64,000 bases of DNA from JBBSDP01 sp963754335 (GCA_963754335.1 CAVWFQ010000009.1:320139-384138); one strand, 5' to 3'; positions 47,523 through 57,075 are shown, numbered from the stretch's first letter. Notes: generated by a model from the sequence alone, not told the origin. Translations and numbers: made by a program.

Positions 47523-49295
47523 CTAAGCGATCTGTTTCAACCGATTCGCCCGCGTGGCGCGCTGAATCCCCGGTACGACATAATCCCGCGCCACCGCGTC
47601 CCAGCTCATCTGGTTGGCCAGCGCATAACCGCGCTCGATGAATTTCTCGAATTCCGCCGGCGTTCGCGGCAGGCGCTCGAATAGCTCAGCGGCCACTTTC
47701 TTCGCGACCGTGTGCTCGACCTGATCGCGCTGTGGCTGGCCGATGTTCATGAGCTGTTCCGGGCGCAGCGATTTGTCCGGAAGCTCGGTGTAATCGGCAA
47801 CGATGACGTTGGGCGTGGTCCCGTCGGCGGCCTTGGCGACGAAGCCGGCGCAGCCGCAGATGTTGGTGAAGACACAGATTCCGCCGAAGCTGATCGGCTC
47901 GACCTGCGCGATTCCAAACGGCTCGTAAATGCTCTGGCCAAACTCGGCATCGGAGCCCTTGCGGATATCCATGAATTCCATGTCCGCCGGCATGCGCAGG
48001 CCGCACAGCTTCTGCTCAAATCCGAATTGGTTGATAAAGACCACCTTGAGATTGCGGCTCTGGGCGTTGAACTCCTGCACGCCGAGGTAATAGGCCGCCT
48101 CCCCGCCCGACAAATCGGGCGGGCCTTCGCGATGGGCGACGGGCCAGTGATATGCTGCCTCCATTTTCCGAATGTCATCGCCGCGGCGCGCGGGTACTTC
48201 GGTGCTGAGCGTGAATAACACGGCTGATTCGTTGCGCTCGCGCAGACGGGTTTCGAGTTGCTCGAGCACGCGCAGGTCACGCCACAGCCCTTTGCTGGGG
48301 ACGAGCCGCGTTACGTGCGTAAAGACATAATCCGGCTCAAATTTCAGAATCGCTTTGCAATAGCTTCGAAGTTTCTGCCGGCTGGCCATTTTTTCGGCGA
48401 CGCTGATCTTCCAGTGGGGGACCCCGTTATAGGCGACCTGCGCATCGACATTCACGAAATCGGGGCCGAGAAAGCGGATTTCCTTGAGCGTGTAATCGCC
48501 GACGGCGAAGATCCCGTCGCAATAACGCGCGGTTTTGATCAGGCTGTGCTTGTAAAAGCCGCTCTGGTCGCCGAATACGTCCTCGACGAAATGACCGCGC
48601 GCCATGGCGGCGCTCATCACATTGTAAAACATCGTGTCATGGCCGGGATGGCCTTCCACGATGCGGCGCATCGTCGCGACTTCATGGGCATAGAAGATCG
48701 TTTTGAAATTGGACCTGTCCCCCTCCATGATCGCCGCCAGCGCCGTCGGCATGCCCATGTACTCGTGCGAGAGGATGATGCACGGCTCAACCGACGACGT
48801 CGCCCCCAGGGCGTGCAGCGCGGCGATGGCCGGTTGTGCCAGACGCATATATTGCTCGAAATCCCAGATATGCTCGTACTTGGCGCTTTCGATCCCGTAC
48901 TGTTTCCAAAGTTGATACTTGAAGGCGCCGATCTGCTCCTTGTCATAATTGCTGACGTCGATCAGCAGGATTTCCGGGGTGCTGATCGCGCCCGTCTCCT
49001 TGTCCACGAAGCGCCGCCGGCCGTAGACAATTCCAACGTCGTAGGTCTGCTCGATTTCCCGGAAGCGGGCCGCCAGCGGAGAGCGATAGAGGCTGTCCAG
49101 GCTGCTGTAGAGCACTTCCCCTTCGGGCCCCAGGCGATGCTCTCCCTTTTCATCCGACGGCCAGAACGGACCCACGAGAATATTGCGCGGGGCAGCGGCC
49201 AGATAAACCTTGCTCGTGAGCAATCCGTGCAGAACCGCGCCGATGCCGCCGATTTTCTGAATTGCTTCGTGGGTGACGTGAACGACGGTTTGCAT
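47523..49295 (-). CDS. Glycogen-synthase-like GT-B glycosyltransferase
   Basis: A 590-residue cytoplasmic enzyme, intact. N-terminal VVHVTHEAIQKIGGIGAVLH holds the nucleotide-sugar Gly-rich loop of starch/glycogen synthases; EPCIILSHEYMGMPTALAAI and TIFYAHEVATMRRIVEG follow; the C-terminal GT-B half has THVTRLVPSKGLWRDLRVLE and the donor-site motif QSIYEPFGIAQVEPISFGGI, where the paired Glu residues bind the donor. Overall length and the CxxF-like CGCAGF are closest to glycogen synthase of GT5/GT3 type; other GT-B functions cannot be excluded. It is the only gene of its transcript, with a 361-base upstream gap. Confidence 0.72.
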   Translation of the reverse strand: MQTVVHVTHEAIQKIGGIGAVLHGLLTSKVYLAAAPRNILVGPFWPSDEKGEHRLGPEGEVLYSSLDSLYRSPLAARFREIEQTYDVGIVYGRRRFVDKETGAISTPEILLIDVSNYDKEQIGAFKYQLWKQYGIESAKYEHIWDFEQYMRLAQPAIAALHALGATSSVEPCIILSHEYMGMPTALAAIMEGDRSNFKTIFYAHEVATMRRIVEGHPGHDTMFYNVMSAAMARGHFVEDVFGDQSGFYKHSLIKTARYCDGIFAVGDYTLKEIRFLGPDFVNVDAQVAYNGVPHWKISVAEKMASRQKLRSYCKAILKFEPDYVFTHVTRLVPSKGLWRDLRVLEQLETRLRERNESAVLFTLSTEVPARRGDDIRKMEAAYHWPVAHREGPPDLSGGEAAYYLGVQEFNAQSRNLKVVFINQFGFEQKLCGLRMPADMEFMDIRKGSDAEFGQSIYEPFGIAQVEPISFGGICVFTNICGCAGFVAKAADGTTPNVIVADYTELPDKSLRPEQLMNIGQPQRDQVEHTVAKKVAAELFERLPRTPAEFEKFIERGYALANQMSWDAVARDYVVPGIQRATRANRLKQIA

Positions 49296-49656
49296 GATTA
49301 AACGTCCTTGTTTTGTGGGTTAAGCAGCTCGGCGCCGACGAATCGTGGGTGGGGATGGAAAAACGTCATGGCCCGCTTCCGAACGGTCTAACAACGCGCG
49401 ATTCGTGAGTCAATTCCCCGAGGGAAACATTGAGCATACCAAATGCGCCGTACGACACGGTTTAGCCCCGGCGGCCTCGCCGGGCCGTGCGACTTTGAAC
49501 TGAACGAACGTTTACGAACAGGAAACGACTCGGAAGACGCTGTATCCCACGGTGAGCGCCGCGAGGCCGCGGCGGCTGAACTTCCATTCGAAGTCTCCTC
49601 GCGTTTTTGTCGGTCATGATTGCCCCAACCCCGCTTCCGAATAGGATTTGCATTTC
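49296..49656. other. Intergenic region with one GC-rich hairpin
   Basis: 361 bases between the divergent glycogen-synthase-like and isomerase genes. A hairpin lies around 49466-49486 (CCCCGGCG gcct CGCCGGG) with outer CACGG/CCGTG pairing. A minus-strand 35-codon reading (RGDFEWKFSRRGLAALTVGY) just after 49615 has no supported start. No other feature seen; promoters for both flanking genes must lie here. Confidence 0.5.
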
Positions 49657-50541
49657 ATGGCCCAAACGCGAACCGGATCATTTCCCATCGGATTTCGCCG
49701 CATCCGCGGCGAGTGGCAGCAGGATCTCGATCGGGTAGTCAATTTCGCCCGGGAAAATGATTTCCCTCTGGTCGATGTCGGGCCTGTCGCCGCGGTCGAT
49801 TTGCGCCGAATTCTCGACGCCGGGCTGGCGATCGGTTCCGTCGATCTGCTGCGCTGGTCGGACCTGGCTTCGTCCGATCCGGGGAAGCGCGCGGATGCGG
49901 TAAAAGCAAACCTCAGGCATGTTCGCGATGTGGCGTCGCTTGGAATAAGAACGTTTATGGCTGTCATGTTGCCGGAGGATTTCACCCGCTCGCGAGAGGA
50001 AAATTTCCAATTTGCCGTGGATGGGTGGGGAAAATTGGCGCGGGCGATCGAGCCGCTTGACGTACGCGTTGCGCTGGAAGGATGGCCGGGCCCGCCACCT
50101 TACTTTCCGTCGTTGGTCTGCACGCCGGCCGATTGCCGCGCGGTTTTCGACGCGATCAAATCTGAGGTGATCGGCATCAATTACGATCCATCGCACTTGG
50201 CTCGCATGGGGATCGATCCGCTTCGGTTCCTGAAAGAGTTCGGATCGCGCGTATTTCATTTTCACGCCAAGGACACCGCGATTCTCGAAGAAAAGCGCTA
50301 TGAGCATGGGACGTTGCAAACCGCCACTTTCTATCAGCCGCCGCGATGGAGCGGCAATTTCTGGCGATATGTCCTCCCCGGACGCGGCGTAGTCCCGTGG
50401 CGCGATCTTTTCGAGCAACTCGCGAAATCCGGGTACCGCGGAGCGATCAGCATCGAGCTGGAAGATCTGGATTATTTCGGCACGGAAGCCGGCGAACGCC
50501 GGGGATTCATCGAAGCCCGCAATTTTCTGAGCGGTGTTTGA
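49657..50541 (+). CDS. Sugar phosphate isomerase/epimerase family (TIM barrel)
   Basis: A 294-residue AP-endonuclease-2-like TIM barrel of the sugar isomerase/epimerase class. Metal-site motifs: DVRVALEGWPGPPPYFPSLV (Glu ligand), GINYDPSHLARMGIDPLRFL (Asp/His ligands), RVFHFHAKDTAILEEKRYEH, and C-terminal GAISIELEDLDYFGTEAGER (Glu ligand). Such enzymes act on keto sugars or inositols in catabolism. ATG 49657 follows AGGA by 11 bases. The substrate is not evident from sequence. Convergent with the cysteine desulfurase gene across a palindromic repeat. Confidence 0.83.
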   Translation: MAQTRTGSFPIGFRRIRGEWQQDLDRVVNFARENDFPLVDVGPVAAVDLRRILDAGLAIGSVDLLRWSDLASSDPGKRADAVKANLRHVRDVASLGIRTFMAVMLPEDFTRSREENFQFAVDGWGKLARAIEPLDVRVALEGWPGPPPYFPSLVCTPADCRAVFDAIKSEVIGINYDPSHLARMGIDPLRFLKEFGSRVFHFHAKDTAILEEKRYEHGTLQTATFYQPPRWSGNFWRYVLPGRGVVPWRDLFEQLAKSGYRGAISIELEDLDYFGTEAGERRGFIEARNFLSGV

Positions 50542-50558
50542 GCGTGCGTAAAAGCTGC

Positions 50559-50608
50559 TCACGCCGGGTCCTGTGGACCCGGATCCGGGCCCGCAGGATC
50601 CGGCGTGA
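50559..50608. repeat. 48-bp palindromic element (family I), intergenic copy
   Basis: An imperfect palindrome with ~24-base arms, CACGCCGGGTCC at the left end and GGATCCGGCGTG at the right, centred on the GATCCGGG region. It begins 18 bases after the isomerase stop and ends 8 bases before the desulfurase stop. It matches 47 of 50 bases of the copy at 50996-51045 that lies inside the desulfurase gene. Confidence 0.85.
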
Positions 50609-50615
50609 AGACGGT

Positions 50616-51842
50616 TCAAGCCCCGACAGGCAGTACCGAACGGACTTTTTCAATGATCGCCGGCAGAATCTCCAGCGTGCGGCCGATCTCCTGCTCGGTG
50701 GTGTACCGCGACAAGCTGAAACGAATCGAGCCGTGGGCGAACCGCTCATGAATTCCCATCGCGCGGAGAATGGGCGAGGGTTCGAGGCTGCCGCTACTGC
50801 ACGCCGCGCCGGCGGAGGCGCAAATGCCCTTTTCGCTGAGCAGCAGCAAAATTGCTTCGGCTTCAAGCCGGGCAAAACCAATATTGGTGGTATTGGAAAG
50901 ACGCTGGTCGGATCGACCGTTCACTGCCGTCGAATCGATTGTTTGAAGGATCTGCGTTTCGAGGCGGTTGCGGAGGGCCGCCACCCGCGCCGTGATCACG
51001 CCGGGTCCTGTGGACCCGGATCCGGGCCCACAGGGTCCGGCGTGGGGGGAACGGGGGATTCCAACATCACCATTAAGCGACTCGGCGGCAAGTTGAGCGG
51101 CTTTTCCAGCACCGACGATGCCCGGCACGTTCTCCGTTCCGCCCCGTCGAGCGTGCTCCTGCGGCCCACCAATAATCAGCGGCCGAATTCGCATGCCGCG
51201 GCGAACGAACAATCCACCAACTCCTTTAGGTCCGTGAAATTTGTGGGCGGCGAGGCTCAGAACATCGAGGCCGATCGCAGCCACATCCACCGGGATTTTT
51301 CCAACCGCCTGCGTTGCGTCGCAATGAAACGGAATTCGCTTCGCTCGACAGATCGGCGCGATCTGCTCGATGGGGAAGAGCACGCCGGTCTCATTGTTGG
51401 CCCAAAGGAGTGAAAGCAGCGCCGTCTGATCGTCCAGGGCGGCACCAAGCCGGTCCAGGTCGAGCGCGCCGCTCTGATCGACGGGGATCTCGACGATCTC
51501 GGCGCCTTCCTTCGCGAGTTGAGCGCACAATTCACGCGTTGCCGAGTGCTCGACCGTGCTGGTCACAATGCGCTTCCGCGGCGCGCGGCCCATGAACAGC
51601 CCGCGAATGGCGGTGTTGACGGCTTCGGTCCCGCCGCCGGTGAAACCAATTTCCGATTCGACGCAGCCGATCAGAGATGCTACATGTCCGCGCGCCTCAT
51701 CGATCGCCTGCCGCGCGCGTTGTCCGAAGCGATGGACGCTCGAAGGATTGCCGTACCATTCCGTGAGATAGGGGAGCATCGCCTCGACCACCTCGGGGGC
51801 GGGCATGGTGGTGGCGTTGTTGTCGAGATAGATCAGGGTCAT
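50616..51842 (-). CDS. nifS: Cysteine desulfurase (NifS/IscS class) with in-frame palindromic insertion
   Basis: PLP enzyme that takes sulfur from cysteine for Fe-S clusters and tRNA thiolation. Motifs: YLDNNATTMPAPEVVEAML, FTGGGTEAVNTAIRGL, STVEHSATREL, LLSLLWANNETGVLFPIEQI, HCDATQAVGKIPVDV, the PLP lysine in SLAAHKFHGPKGVGGLFVRR, RGGTENVPGIVG, and the catalytic cysteine in ICASAGAACSSGSLEPS. Residues 267-282 (HAGPCGPGSGSTGPGV) are encoded by the palindromic element at 50996-51045 and have no counterpart in the family, so the protein is 408 residues against the usual ~385. They fall after KAAQLAAESLNGDV and before ARVAALRNRLE, a surface helix boundary. The frame is kept. Confidence 0.92.
   Translation of the reverse strand: MTLIYLDNNATTMPAPEVVEAMLPYLTEWYGNPSSVHRFGQRARQAIDEARGHVASLIGCVESEIGFTGGGTEAVNTAIRGLFMGRAPRKRIVTSTVEHSATRELCAQLAKEGAEIVEIPVDQSGALDLDRLGAALDDQTALLSLLWANNETGVLFPIEQIAPICRAKRIPFHCDATQAVGKIPVDVAAIGLDVLSLAAHKFHGPKGVGGLFVRRGMRIRPLIIGGPQEHARRGGTENVPGIVGAGKAAQLAAESLNGDVGIPRSPHAGPCGPGSGSTGPGVITARVAALRNRLETQILQTIDSTAVNGRSDQRLSNTTNIGFARLEAEAILLLLSEKGICASAGAACSSGSLEPSPILRAMGIHERFAHGSIRFSLSRYTTEQEIGRTLEILPAIIEKVRSVLPVGA
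50996..51045. repeat. 48-bp palindromic element (family I), copy inside nifS coding sequence
   Basis: Same element as at 50559-50608 (3 differences in 50 bases). Its 48 bases are a multiple of three and hold no stop on the coding strand, so it is read through as a Gly/Pro-rich 16-residue insert. Arms around CACGCCGG and CCGGCGTG. Confidence 0.88.
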
Positions 51843-51890
51843 CGGATGGATTGTACGCCGACGAACTCGGAGCCGCGACAGGTTTGATTA

Positions 51891-51950
51891 GTGGCACGGG
51901 TTTCCAACCCGTGTCCCCGATCCAAGACACGGGTTGGAAACCCGTGCCAC
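51891..51950. repeat. Inverted repeat (family J) GTGGCACGGGTTTCCAACCC
   Basis: Left arm 51891-51913 and right arm 51930-51950 are near-perfect inverted copies; each arm is itself a small palindrome (GGGTTTCCAACCC). It lies 48 bases upstream of the nifS start and 10 bases beyond the stop of the P-type ATPase gene, both on the minus strand. Confidence 0.8.
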
Positions 51951-51960
51951 GCTAAAGCAA

Positions 51961-54900
51961 TCAAATCCATTTCCGCTTCAGGAGCCAGACCTTGATTGTC
52001 TGCGTGAGAACGACGTAGCAAAACAGTGTTACGGCGAGGATCGGCCAATACGCGCCCGGCAATCGTTTGAGATGGAGGCTCGAGGCGAGAGGGGAAAAGG
52101 GAAGCCACATGCCGAATGCCATAATTGCCAGAGAAGTGAGCGTGAGCGGAAGGCTCGCCCAGCTCTGGAGGAACGGGATCCGGTTGGTCCGGATGACATG
52201 AATGATCAGCGTCTGAGTCATCAGCGATTCGACGAGCCAGCCGGTCTGAAACAGGGTGGGGTCTTTCCAGGAATGGAAGATGAAGAGCATCACGAAATAA
52301 GTCGTGTAATCGAAGATGGAGCTGATTGGCCCGATGAAAAGGATGAAGCGGCGAATCTCTTCGATGTTCCACGGCGCGGCCGCGCGACCTGCTCCTCATC
52401 CACCCGGTCGGTCGGGATCGGGACCTGCGAAAAATCGTAGAGAAGATTGTTGGCCAGCAACTGGATCGGAAGCATCGGAAGAAATGGAAGGAAGGCGCTT
52501 GCTCCCAGCACGCTGAACATATTCCCGAAATTGCTGCTGGCTCCCATGCGGATGTATTTCAGGATGTTGGCGAAGACACGGCGGCCTTCGATCACGCCTT
52601 CTTCCAGAACCATCAGGTCCTTTTCGAGGAGGATCAGATCGGCCGACTCCTTGGCGATATCGACGGCGGTATCGACCGATATTCCCACGTCGGCGGCCCG
52701 CAACGCCGGCGCATCGTTGATCCCGTCCCCCATGAAGCCGACCGTGTGCCCGCGGCTTTGCAGCGCCTTCACGATCCGCTGCTTGTGGGCGGGGGAGAGG
52801 CGGGCAAAAAGCGTCGAAGTTTCGGCGGCCTCAGACAGTTCCGCCTCATCCATCCGCTCGACATCGACGCCGAGCAGGACCTTCCCGGTATCCAGTCCGA
52901 CTTCTTTGCAGACCTTTCGCGCCACCAGGTCATTGTCGCCGGTGAGCACTTTCACGGTGACGCCGTGGCGATGCAGGGCCTCGATCGCGGATCGGGTCGT
53001 TTCTTTTGGCGGATCGAGAAAGGCGACGTAGCCGCGAAGGACCAGGTCCGTTTCATCGGCCTTGGAATAGGCGGATTTTTCCGGGACATCGCGGTAGGCG
53101 ACTGCGAGCACGCGAAATCCTTCGGCGCTGAGCGATTCGTATTCGGCCCTGAGTTCGTCGAGAACAATCTGCTCCATCGCCTCGACTTCCCCGTTCAGCT
53201 CAAAATGCGTGCAACGCCGGTAGATTTCCTCCGGCGCGCCTTTGGCCAGGAGGCGGTTCTGCCCCTTCGAATTACGAACGACGACGGACATCATCCGCCG
53301 CACGAAGTCAAAGGGGATTTCGTCCACTTTGCTCCATCCCGCCACGGAAATTTCGCGATGATCGAGAATGGCCCGGTCCAGCACGTTGCGCAGGCCGGTC
53401 TGGAAATGGCTGATCAAATAGGCATCGAGCAATACCTCCTCATCCTCCTGCCGCACCACATCGCAATGCTTCTCGAGGACGACGTGATCCATCGTGAGCG
53501 TGCCGGTCTTGTCGGTGCAGAGGACATCCATCGCGCCGAAATTCTGAATGGCGTTGAGCCGCTTCACGATCACCTTCTTGCGGCTCATGAGGATGGCCCC
53601 CTTGGAAAGGCTCACCGAAACGATCATGGGGAGCATTTCCGGAGTGAGCCCGACGGCTACGGCCAGGGCGAAGAAAAATGCATCGCGCCAATTGTGCTTC
53701 GTGAATCCGCTGATCAGAAAAACCAGCGGAACCATCACGAGCATGAACTGGATCATCAGCCAGGTGAAGCGGTTGATGCCGCGGTCGAAGCTGGTGGTCA
53801 CCGGCTGGGAAGCCATGCTCTCGGCCATGCTTCCGATGAAGGTGCCCGCGCCGGTGGCGGCGACGACCGCTGTTGCAGTTCCACTTTCGACGCTGGTCCC
53901 GAGGAAGCCGACGTTGTTCAATTCGAGCGGGGAGACGCCGGTCCGCAAATCGGTCGCGTCGCTCTTTTCCACCGGTAGGGATTCGCCGGTCAGACTCGAT
54001 TGAGTGACGAACAGGTCCTTGGCGGAAACGATGCGGACGTCGCCGGGAATCATGTCGCCGGCGGCGAGTTTCACGACATCCCCCGGCACCAGCTCGCGAA
54101 GCGGAACTTCCGTCGGCTTGCCGCCGCGAAGCACCGTCGCCGTCACGCGGATCATCGCCCGGAGTTTGGCCGCCGCCGAGTCGGCGCGCGTCTCCTGCAC
54201 GAATCGCAGGCTGACGCCGACGAGCACCATCAGGACCATCACGGTTCCAGCCCGCGGATCTCCGGTGGCGAAAGAGAGGACGGCGAGCACCGCCAGCAAA
54301 ACGACCAGCGGATTGCGGATACGCGCCCAGAGGCGGGCGACCGAGCCATGATGCTGTTCGCGCCCGACCTCATTGGCCCCGTACACTTCGGCACGGCGTT
54401 CAACTTCGCCGTCGCTGAGCCCGGTGGGCGCAGTTTCGAGGGCTTCCATGACATCGGCGGTCTGTTCCCGGGCAGCGGACAAGAGCAGGGAGGAGACGCG
54501 TCCGGCGGTGGAATGGTTTTCCTCCGGCGCGCCGCCCAGCCGTCGTGCCGCCAGGTGGCGAAGGCGCCCGTTCCACCATCGGGATCGACCGTTGACGGAG
54601 GGTCTGGGCGCCGTGTCAGGGGCGACCGGATAGCGCGTGAAGCGCACATTATGAACGAGCAAACTCCCTTCGCGCGGAACGGTGAGCCGGACGCTGAATT
54701 CAAATGGCGCGGCCACATCGGCCGTCGATTCCAGCGAGAACCCGTAGCGGGCGAAGCGAAACGTCTGACGTCGATGATCGGGCCGCTCGATCTCCAGCGT
54801 GACCCCGATCGGCGGAAGCTGCAATCGCCCCTTGCGGTCGTAAAAGAAAAGCTCGAACCGTGGCGGCATCCCACGCCGGTAAATGCCGATTTCGATCCGT

Positions 54901-55001
54901 CCGCCTTCCGAATTGATATCGATGCCGCCGTGACGGCCCGAAGTCGCGGCCGCGGGCGAAGCGCTGACTGATGCTGGTTTTGGAGACGCGGTAGCCGCCA
55001 T
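51961..55001 (-). CDS. mgtA: Magnesium-type P-type ATPase with extra N-terminal metal-adaptor-like domain, frame broken near 52385
   Basis: P3B-type transporter (MgtA/MgtB). Core motifs: TPTGLSDGEVERRAEVYG (cation ATPase N-terminus), actuator QSSLTGESLPVEK, phosphorylation site CTDKTGTLTMDHVV, hinge VGFMGDGINDAPALRAADVG, VDTAVDIAKESADLILLEKD and SSNFGNMFSVLGASAFLPFL. After a slip near 52385 the C-terminal helices continue (IEEIRRFILFIGPISSIFDY, ESLMTQTLIIHVIRTNRIPF) to 51961, giving ~1013 residues. Residues ~22-135 (INSEGGRIEIGIYRRGMPPR, FELFFYDRKGRLQLPPIGVT) precede the normal start and resemble the N-terminal domain of CzcB-type RND adaptors. It sits in the inner membrane; the ion is inferred from family. 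Confidence 0.85.
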
Positions 55002-55142
55002 TTCAAATCGATGTGGAGCCTGCCCTTTTACCGTCCGACCGCCTGAGTTTACCCGATGGCCAAAGCGTACGGCACCGGGATATCGCTTTCAACGCGTGGA
55101 GGGTTGGGCGCTCGCAAGTAATTTGAAATTACAATGAAATGT

Positions 55143-55460
55143 TCAGGGATTGAGAAGCAACGGGTGCCCATTGCCCTCGGGGCAATGTACATGAGTGATA
55201 TCGCTGACCGACGGACCGGCGCTCGGACGCGTCGTCGATACTTCCAGCCAACTCTCACCGCCCGGTCTTTTAACTTGCTGTCCGCTTGGCGGGCCACCAG
55301 CCCCTCGCTTCAGTGCCTGCTCCATCTGCGCTTTGCCTTCGGGCGTATAGCCACGTTTTCCAGCGGGATCGAATCGCCCTGGCCCATGGACGGGAGGAAA
55401 TGGACTTCTGATCCGCAAGGGTCATGGAATAAAGGCACAGCCGACCGAATTACCGGAATA
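55143..55460 (-). pseudogene. Decayed paralog of the small membrane protein at 56568-57071
   Basis: The C-terminal part reads GGESWLEVSTTRPSAG...HCPEGNGHPLLLNP, parallel to GGAEWVNVPAGARKPG...KCSGGSGTPMLWNP of the plus-strand gene. Upstream GYTPEGKAQMEQALKRG is readable only after a frame change around 55370, and no N-terminal membrane helix or start is present. It follows a prepilin C-terminal fragment, in the same order as the intact module on the other strand. Confidence 0.55.
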
Positions 55461-55461
55461 C

Positions 55462-55668
55462 CTATGTGGGGTTGCCCATCAGCAGATAGGACTGCGTATC
55501 TGGTGATTTGTTCTCGACGTGACCGTCCACATACAGCACGTTGATTCGCACGTTTCCGTTCATCCCGGCAACCTCTACATGCGCAATGTTCGGTTTGTCG
55601 CAAAAAAAACCTTGGGTTGACGCGGAAACAGAAGCGGCGGTAATGTGCGAGCTGTTCCGACGACCCAT
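55462..55668 (-). pseudogene. C-terminal fragment of a prepilin-type protein
   Basis: Ends with NGNVRINVLYVDGHVENKSP and a short tail, matching GDIRVNVLYTDGHVENRSPD of the intact prepilin gene at 55730-56565. The N-terminal pilin helix and most of the body are missing; only ~60 codons remain before the region runs into the divergent gene's upstream sequence. Together with 55143-55460 it forms an inverted, incomplete copy of the 55730-57071 module. Confidence 0.6.
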
Positions 55669-55729
55669 CTGGTTCCGTGTGTCATCGTTTTGTCGCGGCG
55701 AGCGCGATCCATTTCACGAGAGGTGCTGT

Positions 55730-56565
55730 ATGACCTGCGCAAGGCGATTTCCTCGCGGCCGGAACGTTGCCTCTCGAAATCGCAGGGCGTTTACGCTGGT
55801 CGAGCTTTTAGTCGTGATTGGCATCATCGCGATATTAATTGCTCTGTTGCTTCCGGCTTGCCCAGGCCCGCGCAAGCTAAATCGGTGGCGTGCGAAAGCA
55901 ATCTCCGTCAACTTGGATTGGGAATCCGAGAATTCTCCGATGATTTTATGGGGAAAGTCCCATCAGCGGACTCGAGTTGGGGATCCTGGATCCGTTGCGT
56001 TCACTTTTTCATCCTGGTGGATACCTACAAGTGCGATAAGAATCTGTGGGTTTGCCCCGCGGTGACCGGCGCGTACGACGATCCGATACTGGATATTTTT
56101 GGAGGTGGTCTCCAGTACTGGGGATCCCGGGATCCTGACGAAGCAGCCGCCCGGGCACGAACCGATCTCCAGAGCCCGACGGATATCAGTACATGGTCCC
56201 GGAATGCCGTACAGGGGAATTACTGGTACATGGGTTACGACTGGAGCTATGGCGATAATAACACGCCGGCGAGTTATGATTTTTGGGTCCACAAGATGAC
56301 CGATCCGGCAATTTCCTCCACGGGGACCGTGACACTGGATCCGCCTCTGATGGCGGATGTGGCGTGGCGTCAGATCGGCGCGGGGCCGGGCGGGGCGGAC
56401 AAGTACAATTGGAATCATGGGAAGAACTGGAACGCCCCTGTCCTGGGGTCGCAGGCCGGCGACATCCGTGTCAACGTCCTTTACACCGACGGTCACGTCG
56501 AGAACAGATCCCCTGATCCACCTGCGGTCGCCCAATACGGCGGTCCCTGCTATTGGTACCGCTGA
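55730..56565 (+). CDS. Prepilin-type N-terminal cleavage/methylation protein, frame broken near 55857-55880
   Basis: ATG 55730 with GAGAGG six bases upstream. Leader SRNRRAFTLVELLVVIGIIA with helix ILIALLLPA, then after two slips KSVACESNLRQLGLGIREFS. The body contains many Trp/Tyr/Gly residues (NYWYMGYDWSYGDNNTPASY) and ends in DIRVNVLYTDGHVENRSPDP, the family C-terminal signature. About 278 residues when joined. The next gene starts 2 bases after its stop, and the pair is repeated in decayed inverted form at 55143-55668. Confidence 0.75.
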
Positions 56566-56567
56566 TC

Positions 56568-57071
56568 ATGTCGATGGGAATCCGCGAAAAATTGAATAGG
56601 TCGCCGGGCGCCGTCGCCGCGGCAACGGCATTCCTTTTCGCCATTCTTGCAATCGTTGCTTGGCGCGAATTCGCTTCGCGGGACACGCTCAGCCATGTCG
56701 CGTATTATTCGAATGATGATGGAGTCACCTATTTCAAAGATCAAGTCCGGCCGCTTCCGTTTCAAAAGGACGGAAAGGAGACGGTGCGGGCGATGGTCTT
56801 CACGTGCGACCGCGGCGCTACGACATTTGTCGGTTACCTGATGCGGCCGGCGAGCCATGCGGAGGCTTCTTCCACGGGCGAAGCGCCGCGTCTTCCCTTC
56901 GCGCCGGCGGCAACCGAGATGGAAGTGAAAAAGCCGGGCGGGGCGGAGTGGGTCAATGTTCCTGCGGGAGCGAGAAAGCCCGGTAGTGATCCGGCTCGCG
57001 ACGCTTATGACAAGATCATGAACGTGAAGTGCTCCGGCGGCTCCGGCACACCCATGCTTTGGAATCCCTGA
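56568..57071 (+). CDS. Small single-pass membrane protein paired with a prepilin gene
   Basis: 167 residues: N-terminal cytoplasmic part, one membrane helix (AVAAATAFLFAILAIVAW), then an exported domain (HVAYYSNDDGVTYFKDQVRP, VRAMVFTCDRGATTFVGYLM) and a conserved-looking C-terminus with WVNVP, one Cys and GSGTPMLWNP. Two Cys are available for a disulfide. I recall no named domain. The start is 2 bases after the prepilin stop, so the two are translationally linked, and their pairing is repeated in the inverted remnant nearby. Probably an accessory factor of the prepilin (inference). Confidence 0.7.
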   Translation: MSMGIREKLNRSPGAVAAATAFLFAILAIVAWREFASRDTLSHVAYYSNDDGVTYFKDQVRPLPFQKDGKETVRAMVFTCDRGATTFVGYLMRPASHAEASSTGEAPRLPFAPAATEMEVKKPGGAEWVNVPAGARKPGSDPARDAYDKIMNVKCSGGSGTPMLWNP

Positions 57072-57075
57072 CTTT

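Noticed and set aside
49462..49665. Small minus-strand gene (67 codons) upstream of the isomerase
   Set aside because: No ribosome site; an alternative frame (FSRRGLAALTVGYSVFRVVS) looks more protein-like but lacks a start codon. Left as an unresolved possibility in the intergenic entry.
55049..55297. Minus-strand frame starting MARQADSKLKDRAVRVGWKY
   Set aside because: Overlaps the decayed paralog in a different frame; no similarity to anything and no start signal.
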